From positions 1 through 24,029 of the forward strand of contig JAOUDF010000014.1 of assembly GCA_029859385.1 (NCBI GenBank): 24,029 nt of DNA. The letters are read 5' to 3'. Origin of the DNA: Nitrospirota bacterium (GTDB lineage Bacteria; Nitrospirota; JAOUDF01). Both the position numbers and the translations under genes were made by a program. The notes below the pieces were generated by a model. The model saw nothing but the letters and a program-made list of their open reading frames with translations. It had not been told where the DNA came from and did no database searches. Of the stretch, positions 7,124 to 14,862 are shown in pieces (position 1 is the stretch's first letter; the number at the start of each line of letters is the position of its first letter).

Positions 7124-10100
7124 CTACCTCACCATCTCCAGACACCGCCGCGCCTCGGCCTGCAGCGACTCCCAGTCGGTGCTGTCGACCCGGATGCGGA
7201 AGGCGAATTCGGCGAGGAACGAGAAGCGGCCGCCGTAGGCCTTGATCATCTTCTCCAGCTTCTTCGTCGAGATCTCCGAGCGGCTGTCGAAGTGGAAATC
7301 GAGGTGGCCCTTTACCAGGTCGATCTTCACTGCTTTTGCCTTGCGCGCCTCTACCTTCAGTGCCACGGTCTGAAGCAGGTGCACCACCGGTTCGGGCAGT
7401 TCGCCGAAGCGGTCGGTCAGCTCCTTCCGCATCTCTTCAACGGCATCATCGTCGCGCAGCCCGGCCATCCGCTTGTAGAGGACCAGCCGCTGGTCAGGGT
7501 CCTCGATATAGTCGGGCGGGATGAAGGCAGATACCTTGAGGTTGACGACCGGGTCGACCTCGGGCGCGATATCATTGCCCTGGAGCTCGGCTACGGCCTC
7601 CTCGAGCAGTTGCAGGTAGAGGTCGAAGCCGACAGCGGCGATCTGGCCTGACTGTTCGGCGCCCAGGAGGTTGCCGGAGCCGCGGATCTCCAGGTCCTTG
7701 GCGGCCAGCTGGAAGCCGACGCCCAGGTCGGAGAGCTCCTGGATGACCCGGAACCGCTTGCGGGCGACCTCGGTGATCATCTCATCCCCCGGCGTCAACA
7801 AATAGGCGTAGGCGCGGTGACGAGAGCGGCCCACGCGGCCCCGCAGCTGGTAGAGCTGGGCCAGGCCGAAACGGTCGGCGCGGTTGATGAAGATGGTGTT
7901 GGCCGACGGGATGTCGAGCCCCGACTCAATGATGGCGGTGGCCACCAGCACGTCGTACTCCTTATGGAGGAAGCCCCACATGACCTCTTCGAGCTGCTTC
8001 TCGCGCATCTGGCCGTGGGCCACGCAGAAGCGGGCCTCGGGCACAACCCCCTTAAGAAACGCGGCGATCTCGGTGATGCTCTGCACGCGGTTGTGGATGA
8101 AGTAGACCTGTCCGCCCCGGTTGAGCTCGCGGAGGATGGCCTCGCGAATGATCTTCCGGTCGAACTTGACGACGCGGGTGATGATGGCCAGCCGGTCCTC
8201 GGGAGGCGTTTCGATGACGGAGAGGTCGCGCACCCCCATGAGCGACATGTGCAGCGTGCGGGGGATGGGGGTGGCGGTGAGGGTGAGGACGTCGACCTGC
8301 TTGCGGAGCTGCTTGAGCCGTTCCTTGTGGGCCACGCCGAAGCGGTGCTCCTCGTCGATGACCACCAGCCCCAGGTCCTTGAACTCCACGTCCTTCGACA
8401 GCAGACGGTGGGTGCCCACCACCACGTCGATGGTGCCGTTCTTCAAACCTTCCACGGTCTTCTTCTGCTCCGCGGTTGAGCGGAAGCGGGAGAGGACGTC
8501 GACCGTCACAGGGAAGGCGGCGAACCTTTCTCTGAAAGTATGGAAATGCTGCTGGGCCAGGATGGTGGTGGGGACGAGGACGGCGCTCTGCTTGCCGTCG
8601 ATGGCGGCCTTGAAGGCGGCGCGCATGGCGACCTCGGTCTTGCCGTAGCCTACGTCGCCGCAGACGAGGCGGTCCATGGGTTTTTGGGCGGCCATGTCGG
8701 CCAGAACGGCCTTGATCGCTTCGTCCTGGTCGGGGGTTTCGTCGTACTCGAAAGCGGCCTCGAATTCGTTGTAGAGATGGTTGTCGCCGCCGAATACATG
8801 CCCCTGCACCACGGCCCTGGCCGCGTAGAGCTCCAGCAGCTCGCCCGCCATCTCGCGGATTTCGCGCTTTACCTTGCCCTTGGTCTTTTCCCATGCCGTG
8901 CCACCCAGCTTGTCGAGCCGGGGCCTCGAATCCTCGGAGCCGGTGTATTTCTGCACCCGGTCGAGCTTGTCCAGCGGGACGTAGAGCTTGTCGCCGCCCA
9001 CATACTTGATGATGAGAAAGTCGGTCTCGAGGTCGCCCACCTTCATGTGCTGAAGACCCATATACTCGCCGATGCCGTGGTCGACGTGCACGATGAAGTC
9101 GCCCGCATGGAGCTCGCTGATGCTGGTGAGGAGGTGGCTTATGCGCGACGGCTTGCTGGCCCGGTGCGCCTTCTTTTCACCGAAGATATCTTCCTCGGTG
9201 ATGATGAAGAGCCCGATATCGGGCCAGAGAAAGCCGTGGGAAAGGGCACCGGTAGCGATGGTGATGGCCCCCGGCGTCGCCGCTGCCGCCGGTTTGGAAA
9301 GGGCTGCGTCGACGTCGTAATCGGCCAGAATCTCCCGGAGCCGGTCCGCCTGTCCCGATGTGTGGCAGATGAGGCGGACATCGTTGTCTTCCCGGTATTC
9401 GGCAAGCTTTTTCACAAAGGTGGCGAAGAACCCTTCCTCTTCTCCCCCCGCGCGTGCCCGGGGAGGGCGGATGCCGGCTGTTTCCGGCGACTTCACCTCG
9501 CAGGCATACTCCTTCCAGCCCCGTCTTTCCATGCCAAGCAAATTAAGGGAAACGCGCCCCTTCCCTTCGATCTGCTCCATTACTTCGCCGGGGGAAAGAT
9601 AGAGGCTCTCGGGTTCGGGGGTGACGCGGCCCCGTTCGAGGGAGTCGAGACACCCCTCCTGCACCCGCTGCCAGAAGGTGTCGATGGACTGCGAGACCTC
9701 GCCCATTTCGTCGATGACCCACAGGGCGTCAGGCGGGGCGTACTCGAAAAAGGTGCCGTGCACGGAGGTAAAAAAGGGCGCGAAGAACTCCCAGCCGCCG
9801 ACGGTCCGGCCGCTCTCCAGGGCGTCGATGAGCTGCTCCATCTTCTCTTTTGGCAGCTTCCGCTCCAGGGCCGCGGTGCGCATTCGCTTCACCCCGGCCT
9901 TCCGGCTGTCCTCGGGGATGCAGACCTCCGAGGCGGGGACGATGACCACCTTCTCCACGGTGCGGATCGATTTCTGGGTGTCGACCTCGAAGAAGCGGAT
10001 CGACTCGACCTCGTCGCCGAAGAACTCTACGCGGAGCGGGTCGGGGTAGAGGGGGGAGAAGATGTCGACGATGCCGCCCCGGCGGGAGAACTCTCCGGCG

Positions 10101-10585
10101 TCGGTGACCAGCGAAACGGGGTGGTAGCCGCCCTTCATCAGCGATTCGAGAAGCGATTCTATCGACAGTTCATGGCCGGTGACCACCTCGCGGAATATCT
10201 CGAAAAATTCCCCCGACGACATGAGCTTCTGACCCAGGGTGTCGGCGGGGAGAACGACGATGCCGTCGCTGTCGATGAGGAGGCGGGAGAGGGCCTTGAG
10301 GCGGTCGCTTATGATGTCGCGGTGGGGCGAGGCGGGCTCGAAGGGGACCATCTCCCATGAGGGGAAGAGGCAGACCAGGCCCGGGTCGACGCCGTGAAAG
10401 GCGGCGAAGAAGCGGAGGTCAACGGCAAGGCGCTCGGCAGCGGGCGACGACGGCGCCACGATGATGAGCGGGCGGCCGGTCTCCTTCCTGAGGGCAGCCA
10501 GAAAAAAGGCCCTGGAGGAACCCCAGAGGCCCGATACCTGTACCCTGCTGCCTTCCTGAACCTTCTTTATTGCGAGATCGTACAC
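7124..10585 (-). CDS. mfd: Transcription-repair coupling factor
   Basis: Mfd removes RNA polymerase stalled at DNA lesions and recruits UvrA. It is 1153 residues, the full family length. The UvrB-like N-terminal module holds LFPSWEMVPFEP and GEFSRRGGIVDIFSP (about 164-178). The RNA-polymerase interaction domain starts near 490 with GDFIVHVDHGIGEYMGL. The RecG-like motor has Walker A GDVGYGKTE near 642-650, DEEH near 743-746, the TLTATPIPRTL motif, and the ESGLDIPSAN and QLYQLRGRVGRS motifs. The C-terminal TRCF domain starts after about residue 1000 (LKVSAFIPPDYIEDPDQRL). The start is GTG; no in-frame start lies close upstream, and GAGAGG is about 11 bases away, which is long. The upstream region holds one arm of an inverted-repeat element. 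It is probably the first gene of the antiporter/foldase block. Confidence 0.98.
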   Translation of the reverse strand: MYDLAIKKVQEGSRVQVSGLWGSSRAFFLAALRKETGRPLIIVAPSSPAAERLAVDLRFFAAFHGVDPGLVCLFPSWEMVPFEPASPHRDIISDRLKALSRLLIDSDGIVVLPADTLGQKLMSSGEFFEIFREVVTGHELSIESLLESLMKGGYHPVSLVTDAGEFSRRGGIVDIFSPLYPDPLRVEFFGDEVESIRFFEVDTQKSIRTVEKVVIVPASEVCIPEDSRKAGVKRMRTAALERKLPKEKMEQLIDALESGRTVGGWEFFAPFFTSVHGTFFEYAPPDALWVIDEMGEVSQSIDTFWQRVQEGCLDSLERGRVTPEPESLYLSPGEVMEQIEGKGRVSLNLLGMERRGWKEYACEVKSPETAGIRPPRARAGGEEEGFFATFVKKLAEYREDNDVRLICHTSGQADRLREILADYDVDAALSKPAAAATPGAITIATGALSHGFLWPDIGLFIITEEDIFGEKKAHRASKPSRISHLLTSISELHAGDFIVHVDHGIGEYMGLQHMKVGDLETDFLIIKYVGGDKLYVPLDKLDRVQKYTGSEDSRPRLDKLGGTAWEKTKGKVKREIREMAGELLELYAARAVVQGHVFGGDNHLYNEFEAAFEYDETPDQDEAIKAVLADMAAQKPMDRLVCGDVGYGKTEVAMRAAFKAAIDGKQSAVLVPTTILAQQHFHTFRERFAAFPVTVDVLSRFRSTAEQKKTVEGLKNGTIDVVVGTHRLLSKDVEFKDLGLVVIDEEHRFGVAHKERLKQLRKQVDVLTLTATPIPRTLHMSLMGVRDLSVIETPPEDRLAIITRVVKFDRKIIREAILRELNRGGQVYFIHNRVQSITEIAAFLKGVVPEARFCVAHGQMREKQLEEVMWGFLHKEYDVLVATAIIESGLDIPSANTIFINRADRFGLAQLYQLRGRVGRSRHRAYAYLLTPGDEMITEVARKRFRVIQELSDLGVGFQLAAKDLEIRGSGNLLGAEQSGQIAAVGFDLYLQLLEEAVAELQGNDIAPEVDPVVNLKVSAFIPPDYIEDPDQRLVLYKRMAGLRDDDAVEEMRKELTDRFGELPEPVVHLLQTVALKVEARKAKAVKIDLVKGHLDFHFDSRSEISTKKLEKMIKAYGGRFSFLAEFAFRIRVDSTDWESLQAEARRCLEMVR

Positions 10586-10610
10586 AGGGTTGTTGTCCTC
10601 TCCAAAGCCG

Positions 10611-10776
10611 CCACCCGGCGGTTCCCTCGGATTTCAAGGGCCGATATGGGGCGCGTTCTGTTCATACCTGGCGGTCTTTGAAAGTCTTGTTCGAAAATAT
10701 TACGGGGATGCGGTATCCATGAGTTTAAGGTGGCGCGATATCGGCCCTCGAAATCCGAGGGAACCTCCGGGCGGCG
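10611..10776. repeat. Imperfect inverted-repeat element between lpxH and mfd
   Basis: Two arms of about 40 bases face each other: 10611-10648 and 10736-10776, with an 87-base interior. The shared core reads GGTTCCCTCGGATTTC, then one variable base, then AGGGCCGATAT. Each arm, read outward, could encode nearly the same peptide (PPGGSLGFRGPI versus PPGGSLGFQGPI). One arm lies in the last 25 codons of the lpxH-like gene; the other lies just upstream of mfd. The size and structure resemble a miniature dispersed repeat (REP or MITE type); I saw no other copy in the window and no clear target duplication. In RNA from the lpxH side the arms could fold into a long hairpin. Confidence 0.6.
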
Positions 10777-11488
10777 AAATCGGGCCTTCTTCCATTATTG
10801 CATACCCACCCCCGCCCTTTTCCCACGGCGGAAGTACTACCAGCGCCTTTCCACCCTCAAAGTCGCGCTGCTGCGGTTTATGCGTATGGCCGCAGATTAT
10901 CACATCGAAGCCATCCTGAAAATAGCGATGGATCGTCTCGTCGGGGATGCGGAACCTCTCGGCATCCTGTTCGCCGATGACCTCCTTGCTCTTCTGCATG
11001 AAGTGCCCGGCGAGCCTGTTCTCGATGGGGCCGGGCAGGAAGAGGTCGAGGAATCGGAACATTGGCCACATCCGCGCCCGATAGTCGAGAAATACCGTGT
11101 CGTTGGTGGCCAGCAGATGGCCGTGGGAGAGGAGGATTTTCCTGTCTCCGACGATCAGCGTCGCCTCTTCCCCGAGAAAGTTGATGCCGTAACGTCCCAG
11201 CACCTTCTCTTCCATGAGGAAGTCCCGGTTGCCGATGATAAAGTGCACCGGGCATCCGGCGTCGACCAGCCGCCCCAGCCGCTCCAGTACCGGAGCATTA
11301 GCTCGCCGCACAGCCCCGTTATTAGCCCAGTAGTCAAAGATGTCTCCCAGCAGGAAAAGCTCGCCGCGCGACTTTTCCACCGTATTGAGCAGCGAAAGGA
11401 ACCGAGCGGTAGTTTCAGGCCGGTGGGGCGACAGATGGATATCGGCGACGAAATAGAAGGAGGAGGCGGAGCTACGAAGGGTTTTCAT
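10700..11488 (-). CDS. lpxH: LpxH-like UDP-2,3-diacylglucosamine pyrophosphohydrolase
   Basis: This is a calcineurin-type metallophosphoesterase, most like LpxH, which cleaves UDP-2,3-diacylglucosamine to lipid X in lipid A synthesis at the inner membrane face. All five metal motifs are present: Asp16/His18 in ADIHLS, GDIFD at 48-52, GNRD at 86-89, SHGH at 121-124 and CGHTH at 199-203. It is 262 residues from the chosen ATG, about 20 more than typical LpxH. The extra C-terminal residues from about 237 (PISPPGGSLGFRGPISRHL onward) are encoded by the inverted-repeat element, so the native stop seems to have been lost. The start at 11488 has no clear ribosome site; an upstream in-frame ATG would overlap higA. 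It lies 16 bases after higA. A related phosphoesterase of other specificity is possible. Confidence 0.82.
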   Translation of the reverse strand: MKTLRSSASSFYFVADIHLSPHRPETTARFLSLLNTVEKSRGELFLLGDIFDYWANNGAVRRANAPVLERLGRLVDAGCPVHFIIGNRDFLMEEKVLGRYGINFLGEEATLIVGDRKILLSHGHLLATNDTVFLDYRARMWPMFRFLDLFLPGPIENRLAGHFMQKSKEVIGEQDAERFRIPDETIHRYFQDGFDVIICGHTHKPQQRDFEGGKALVVLPPWEKGGGGYAIMEEGPISPPGGSLGFRGPISRHLKLMDTASP

Positions 11489-11504
11489 GGGGTCGTGTAG
11501 ACTT

Positions 11505-11786
11505 TTACGCCGCAAGTCGCTTAAGCTGCTTGAACCGGTCATCGGAAACGTGGGAAAGGTCGTACTGTACCTGCTGGACCAACCAGCTTTCGGCGCTTCC
11601 CCCGAAAACCTTCGACAAGCGCACCGCCATCTCCGCGGAAATCCCGCGTTTCCCGTTTACCAGTTCAGAAAGAGTAGTGCGCGTGACACCAAGCGCAGCC
11701 GCAGCGTCAGTAATAGTCAGGCCCAACGGCTCAATACAGTCGTGCAGCACGATGCTGCCCGGATGAGGAGGGTTTTTCATGCGCAT
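11505..11786 (-). CDS. higA: HigA-family antitoxin
   Basis: This is a 93-residue antitoxin and DNA-binding autorepressor of the HigA/VapI type. The opening NPPHPGSIVLHDCIEPLGLT is the family hallmark, followed by a helix-turn-helix at about 25-60 (ITDAAAALGVTRTTLSELVN) and the closing MAVRLSKVFGGSAESWL. AAGGAG is eight bases before the ATG and overlaps the stop codon of higB, so translation of the two is linked. A second in-frame ATG two codons on is possible. The order toxin first, antitoxin second is standard for higBA. It should neutralise HigB and bind the palindrome in the promoter upstream of higB. Confidence 0.93.
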   Translation of the reverse strand: MRMKNPPHPGSIVLHDCIEPLGLTITDAAAALGVTRTTLSELVNGKRGISAEMAVRLSKVFGGSAESWLVQQVQYDLSHVSDDRFKQLKRLAA

Positions 11787-11798
11787 CTTCGAGTCTCC

Positions 11799-12077
11799 TT
11801 AATGATAGTCCAGATAATCAACATCCCTGGCCTCGCCGTCCGCAAAACGAAAGATAACGCGCCAGTTCGCCTGCACGGTCACGGCATGAAAGCCTTTTAG
11901 CTCTCCTTTCAGCGGATGTAGCCGATATCCCGGCAAGTCCATATCGGCGACCGTGCAGGCCGCGTGTAGTCGAGCCAAAATACGCCGCAGCTTGTCGGCA
12001 TGCTCAGCGGCTACGCCCCTAGCATCGTCGTCTTCAAAAAGCTTTCTCAAGCCTTTATGCCGGAACGAGCAGATCAT
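11799..12077 (-). CDS. higB: HigB-family (RelE superfamily) toxin
   Basis: This is a 92-residue mRNA-cleaving toxin of the HigB/RelE fold, which acts on translating ribosomes in the families studied. The start ICSFRHKGLRKLFEDDDARG, the central LHPLKGELKGFHAVTVQANW and RVIFRFADGEARDVDYLDYH are characteristic, and the protein is full length, so the toxin is probably active. There is no ribosome site before the ATG, and the predicted transcription start lies at or within one or two bases of the ATG, so the mRNA may be leaderless. It is the first gene of the pair, 12 bases before higA. The pair sits between lpxH and radA beside an AT-richer orphan gene, which suggests acquired DNA. Confidence 0.93.
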   Translation of the reverse strand: MICSFRHKGLRKLFEDDDARGVAAEHADKLRRILARLHAACTVADMDLPGYRLHPLKGELKGFHAVTVQANWRVIFRFADGEARDVDYLDYH

Positions 12078-12082
12078 GTCTT

Positions 12083-12111
12083 ACTGTAATGTGTTGCGTT
12101 ACACCTGTCAA
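12083..12111 (-). promoter_or_regulatory. higBA promoter with overlapping palindromic operator
   Basis: On the minus strand TTGACA (12111-12106, perfect -35), a 17-base spacer and TACAGT (12088-12083, a 4/6 match to the -10) form a strong promoter. A 19-base imperfect palindrome, TGTAATG-N5-CGTTACA at 12085-12103, fills the spacer and touches the -10 box, where HigA would block polymerase. The expected transcription start, about 12076, coincides with the higB start codon at 12077-12075. Confidence 0.65.
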
Positions 12112-12121
12112 GCATGGCGCT

Positions 12122-12670
12122 TCAGAACAAAACGGGCGGCAAGAATTTTTCTTGCCGCTGACGAAGGGGCCATATTTTGTGTCCACCGATCAACGCGCTA
12201 AGCGCAATGATGATCAAAATACTACTCTCTGCCAGCTTACTACCGAAGGCGTAGTATTTAGACTCATCAAATTGAAGGGTCGTTCTGTTAACCCAAGAAG
12301 CATAGTATTCATTCCACTCACTTCGCCAGTAAACCAACAAGAATGCATCTTGTGGTGCCTTCCCGAACTGTTTGATCGCTTCATCGGGGAATGAACTATC
12401 TAGAATCATCATGCCGTGCGGGCTGCTATAGGGTGTCGTTGGAAAACGCTTTGCCCATATCTCGAACTCTTCATTGTTTGGAAGCCGCCCATACTTCCCT
12501 TGAAATGACACGACAAATTTGGCGGCAGTTTGGAACGCTCCCTCGATTTGTCTATTGTGGTGAATTGTTTCCTCTGCCCCAAAACCAAGCACAGATAGTA
12601 GACCGAGCAGAGACATTGCTGCTCCGACGAAATATAAACATATCGCGACTAGAATGCGAAGTAGTCTCAT
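12122..12670 (-). CDS. Orphan membrane protein, unknown function
   Basis: The product is 182 residues from the ATG at 12670; two TTG codons just upstream in frame are alternatives. A hydrophobic helix at about 6-32 (LLRILVAICLYFVGAAMSLL onward) and another near 148-165 (SSILIIIALSALIGG) flank a soluble domain of about 115 residues. This domain has YGRLPNNEEFEIWAKRFPTT and a Trp/Tyr-rich stretch (LLVYWRSEWNEYYASWVNRT). I recognise no family. The DNA is clearly more AT-rich and uses rarer codons than its neighbours, which suggests transfer. It lies directly upstream of the higB promoter and ends ten bases before the -35 box. No good ribosome site is seen, so the start is uncertain. Confidence 0.65.
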   Translation of the reverse strand: MRLLRILVAICLYFVGAAMSLLGLLSVLGFGAEETIHHNRQIEGAFQTAAKFVVSFQGKYGRLPNNEEFEIWAKRFPTTPYSSPHGMMILDSSFPDEAIKQFGKAPQDAFLLVYWRSEWNEYYASWVNRTTLQFDESKYYAFGSKLAESSILIIIALSALIGGHKIWPLRQRQEKFLPPVLF

Positions 12671-12725
12671 AATGCTCAACAAATGATTATCTGAATTGGG
12701 AGCAGGTTACTAGTGCCGTTACACG

Positions 12726-14087
12726 TCAGAACAACACCTCTCTCAGCCGCTGAAGCGTATCGACGGTGACCAGTTCCATCCCTTTCACCTTCGGCAGCTT
12801 GTCGCCGCTGCGGGCAGGCAGGACGCAGCGCTTGAAACCCAGTTTGGCGGCCTCGCGCACCCGCGCCTCGGCCTGGCTTACGGCCCGCACCTCTCCCGCC
12901 AGCCCTACCTCGCCCAGTACCACGGTATCGGCCGGGATGGGGACGTCGAGAAAGCTGGAGGCTACGGCGGCGACGATGCCCAGGTCGGTGGCGGGTTCGT
13001 CGAGCCTCAGGCCGCCGACGATGTTCACGAATACGTCGTGTCCCATGAGGTGCAGCCCGGCCCGTTTCTCCAGCACCGCCAGCAGAAGGGATACGCGGTT
13101 GTGGTCCACGCCGATGGTCGCGCGGCGCGGCGTACCGAAGGTGGTGGGGGAGATGAGGGCCTGTAGCTCCACGAGGATGGGGCGCGTGCCCTCCATGCTG
13201 GCAACGACCACAGAGCCGGTGGCGTCGGCGGGGCGCTCGGCGAGAAACAGCTCCGACGGGTTGGCCACTTCGCGCAATCCCTCCTCCCGCATCTCGAAGA
13301 CGCCGATCTCGTTGGACGAACCGAAGCGGTTCTTCACCGCCCGGAGGATCCGGTACGAATGCCCCTTGCCCCCCTCAAAGTAGAGGACGGTGTCGACCAT
13401 ATGCTCCAGTACCCGCGGTCCGGCGATGGCGCCGTCCTTGGTGACGTGGCCGATGAGAAAGGCGGTGACGCCCGCCTGTTTGGCATGCATGGTGATACGG
13501 CTGCCGGCCTCGCGCACCTGGCTGACGCTGCCGGGGGCAGAGTCGAGCTCCTGGGAGAAGACGGTCTGGATGGAGTCGACGACGATGGCGCCGGGCTTGA
13601 TCTCCTTGAGCCCCTGCATGATCCCCTCCAGTGAGGTTTCGGCCATGATGAAGAGGCTTTCCGAGTCGATGCCGAGGCGCTGGCAGCGCATCTTGATCTG
13701 CCGGGGCGACTCCTCGCCAGAGACATAGAGAACCTTTCCGGCGTTGCCGCTCAGGGCATGGGATGCCTGTATCATCAGGGTTGATTTGCCGATACCGGGG
13801 TCGCCGCCGATGAGGACCACTGATCCGGCTACGGTACCGCCGCCCAGTACGCGGTCGAGCTCGCTCATGCCCGACGAGAAGCGGGCCTCATTGGCGCCGG
13901 TGATCTCCGATACGGCGACAGGGCGCGAAGCCTCGCCGGAGAAGCCGCCCTTGCTTCGGCCCGCCGATCCTTGGGTCCGCTCCTCGACAAAGGTGTTCCA
14001 GCCGCCGCAGTCGGTGCAACGGCCGAGCCACTTGGGAGAGGCGTAGCCGCATTTCTGGCAGGTGTAGGTAGTGTGCAGTTTGGCCAT
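12726..14087 (-). CDS. radA: DNA repair ATPase RadA (Sms)
   Basis: RadA is a RecA-like, DnaB-type motor that drives branch migration in recombinational repair. It is 453 residues, the standard length. The N-terminal zinc finger has Cys10, Cys13, Cys24 and Cys27 (CQKCGYASPKWLGRC, then TDCGG). The RecA core has Walker A GGDPGIGKS at 94-102 and the RadA-specific KNRFG at 252-256. The C-terminal Lon-protease-like domain shows GLRLDEPATDLGIVAAVASS and VVLGEVGLAGEVRAV, and as usual for RadA it lacks proteolytic function. The ribosome site is weak (GGGA about 13 bases upstream). It lies downstream of plsC and the 28-base palindrome on the same strand. Confidence 0.98.
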   Translation of the reverse strand: MAKLHTTYTCQKCGYASPKWLGRCTDCGGWNTFVEERTQGSAGRSKGGFSGEASRPVAVSEITGANEARFSSGMSELDRVLGGGTVAGSVVLIGGDPGIGKSTLMIQASHALSGNAGKVLYVSGEESPRQIKMRCQRLGIDSESLFIMAETSLEGIMQGLKEIKPGAIVVDSIQTVFSQELDSAPGSVSQVREAGSRITMHAKQAGVTAFLIGHVTKDGAIAGPRVLEHMVDTVLYFEGGKGHSYRILRAVKNRFGSSNEIGVFEMREEGLREVANPSELFLAERPADATGSVVVASMEGTRPILVELQALISPTTFGTPRRATIGVDHNRVSLLLAVLEKRAGLHLMGHDVFVNIVGGLRLDEPATDLGIVAAVASSFLDVPIPADTVVLGEVGLAGEVRAVSQAEARVREAAKLGFKRCVLPARSGDKLPKVKGMELVTVDTLQRLREVLF

Positions 14088-14098
14088 GGTTTTATTGG

Positions 14099-14126
14099 TC
14101 CCATGAGTCCTATAGGTCTCATGGGA
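14099..14126. repeat. 28-base near-perfect palindrome between plsC and radA
   Basis: The arms TCCCATGAG and CTCATGGGA flank a centre TCC-TATA-GGT; the whole 28 bases are self-complementary except for one pair. It fills most of the 46-base gap between the plsC stop and the radA start. It could be a protein-binding site, an mRNA hairpin, or a copy of a dispersed intergenic repeat. A T-run follows on the plus strand, but no plus-strand gene ends here, so a terminator role is unlikely. Confidence 0.55.
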
Positions 14127-14133
14127 GTTGTTT

Positions 14134-14850
14134 TTACCCCCCGATCTCTTTCAGTCGCTGTTCAATTATTTCTTTTACCCGCTGGTTCAGCTCTTTTCTC
14201 TGCGAAGGCGGCAGTCCCTCGGTGGGGATCGGCTCGTCGATTACGACGGTGATGAGCCCCGGTTCCTTGGCAAATCCCCGCTTGCCCCAGAGTCTGCCCG
14301 CGTTGTGCGTGACCGGCACGATGGGGACACCGGCCCTTACCGCCAGGCTGGCGCCGCCGGGGTTGAACTCACCCATCTCGCCCGGCGCCGTCCGCGTCCC
14401 CTCGGGGAATATTACCATACTGTAGCCCGACTGGAGAATCTTGCCCCCGGCATCGTTGATGGCCTTCATCGATTTTATCCCCTGCTCCCGGTCGATGCCG
14501 ATATGCCCCAGGGCCACCAGCGCCCAGCCGAAGATGGGGATATGGAAAAGCTCCCGCTTGAGCACCCACATGTAGGGGGGCATGAACGAAGGAAAGGCCA
14601 CGGTTTCCCAGGCGCTTTCGTGCTTGGACAGGAAGACGGCAGGTCCCTCGGGCAGCTTCCCCTTTATCTCCACGCGGTAGCTTATCCCGCAGATCAGCCT
14701 CAGCAGCAGCATGTTCAACCGGCTCCAAGAGCGGCCGAAGAAATATGAATAGCTCAGCCCGAAAGGCCTCACCAGAAGTATCAGTGTGGAAAGGACAAAG
14801 GTATCGATCCAGAAAAGGGTGTTGAACAGGAGGGAACGCAAAAACAGCAT
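14134..14850 (-). CDS. 1-acyl-glycerol-3-phosphate acyltransferase (PlsC family)
   Basis: This membrane acyltransferase probably makes phosphatidic acid from lysophosphatidic acid; other lysolipid acceptors are possible. It is 238 residues from the ATG at 14850; a TTG one codon upstream is less likely. The N-terminus has hydrophobic helices (about 5-30). The catalytic motif is HESAWE at 77-82, where the usual HX4D ends in Glu; KHxSAWE is a recognised subgroup of the family. The second block is FPEGTRTAPGE at 148-158, and VPIVPVTHNAG is the fourth. AAAGGG lies about five bases before the ATG. It starts 12 bases after the deacetylase gene, so the two are probably co-transcribed, perhaps in envelope upkeep. 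Confidence 0.92.
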   Translation of the reverse strand: MLFLRSLLFNTLFWIDTFVLSTLILLVRPFGLSYSYFFGRSWSRLNMLLLRLICGISYRVEIKGKLPEGPAVFLSKHESAWETVAFPSFMPPYMWVLKRELFHIPIFGWALVALGHIGIDREQGIKSMKAINDAGGKILQSGYSMVIFPEGTRTAPGEMGEFNPGGASLAVRAGVPIVPVTHNAGRLWGKRGFAKEPGLITVVIDEPIPTEGLPPSQRKELNQRVKEIIEQRLKEIGG

Positions 14851-14862
14851 CAATACCCTTTC

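Noticed and set aside
8540..10360. Very long open frame on the plus strand inside mfd (606 codons)
   Set aside because: It is antisense to an unmistakable Mfd; its translation is a low-complexity mix of Gly, Asp, Glu, Leu and Val typical of the complement of GC-rich coding DNA, with no domain.
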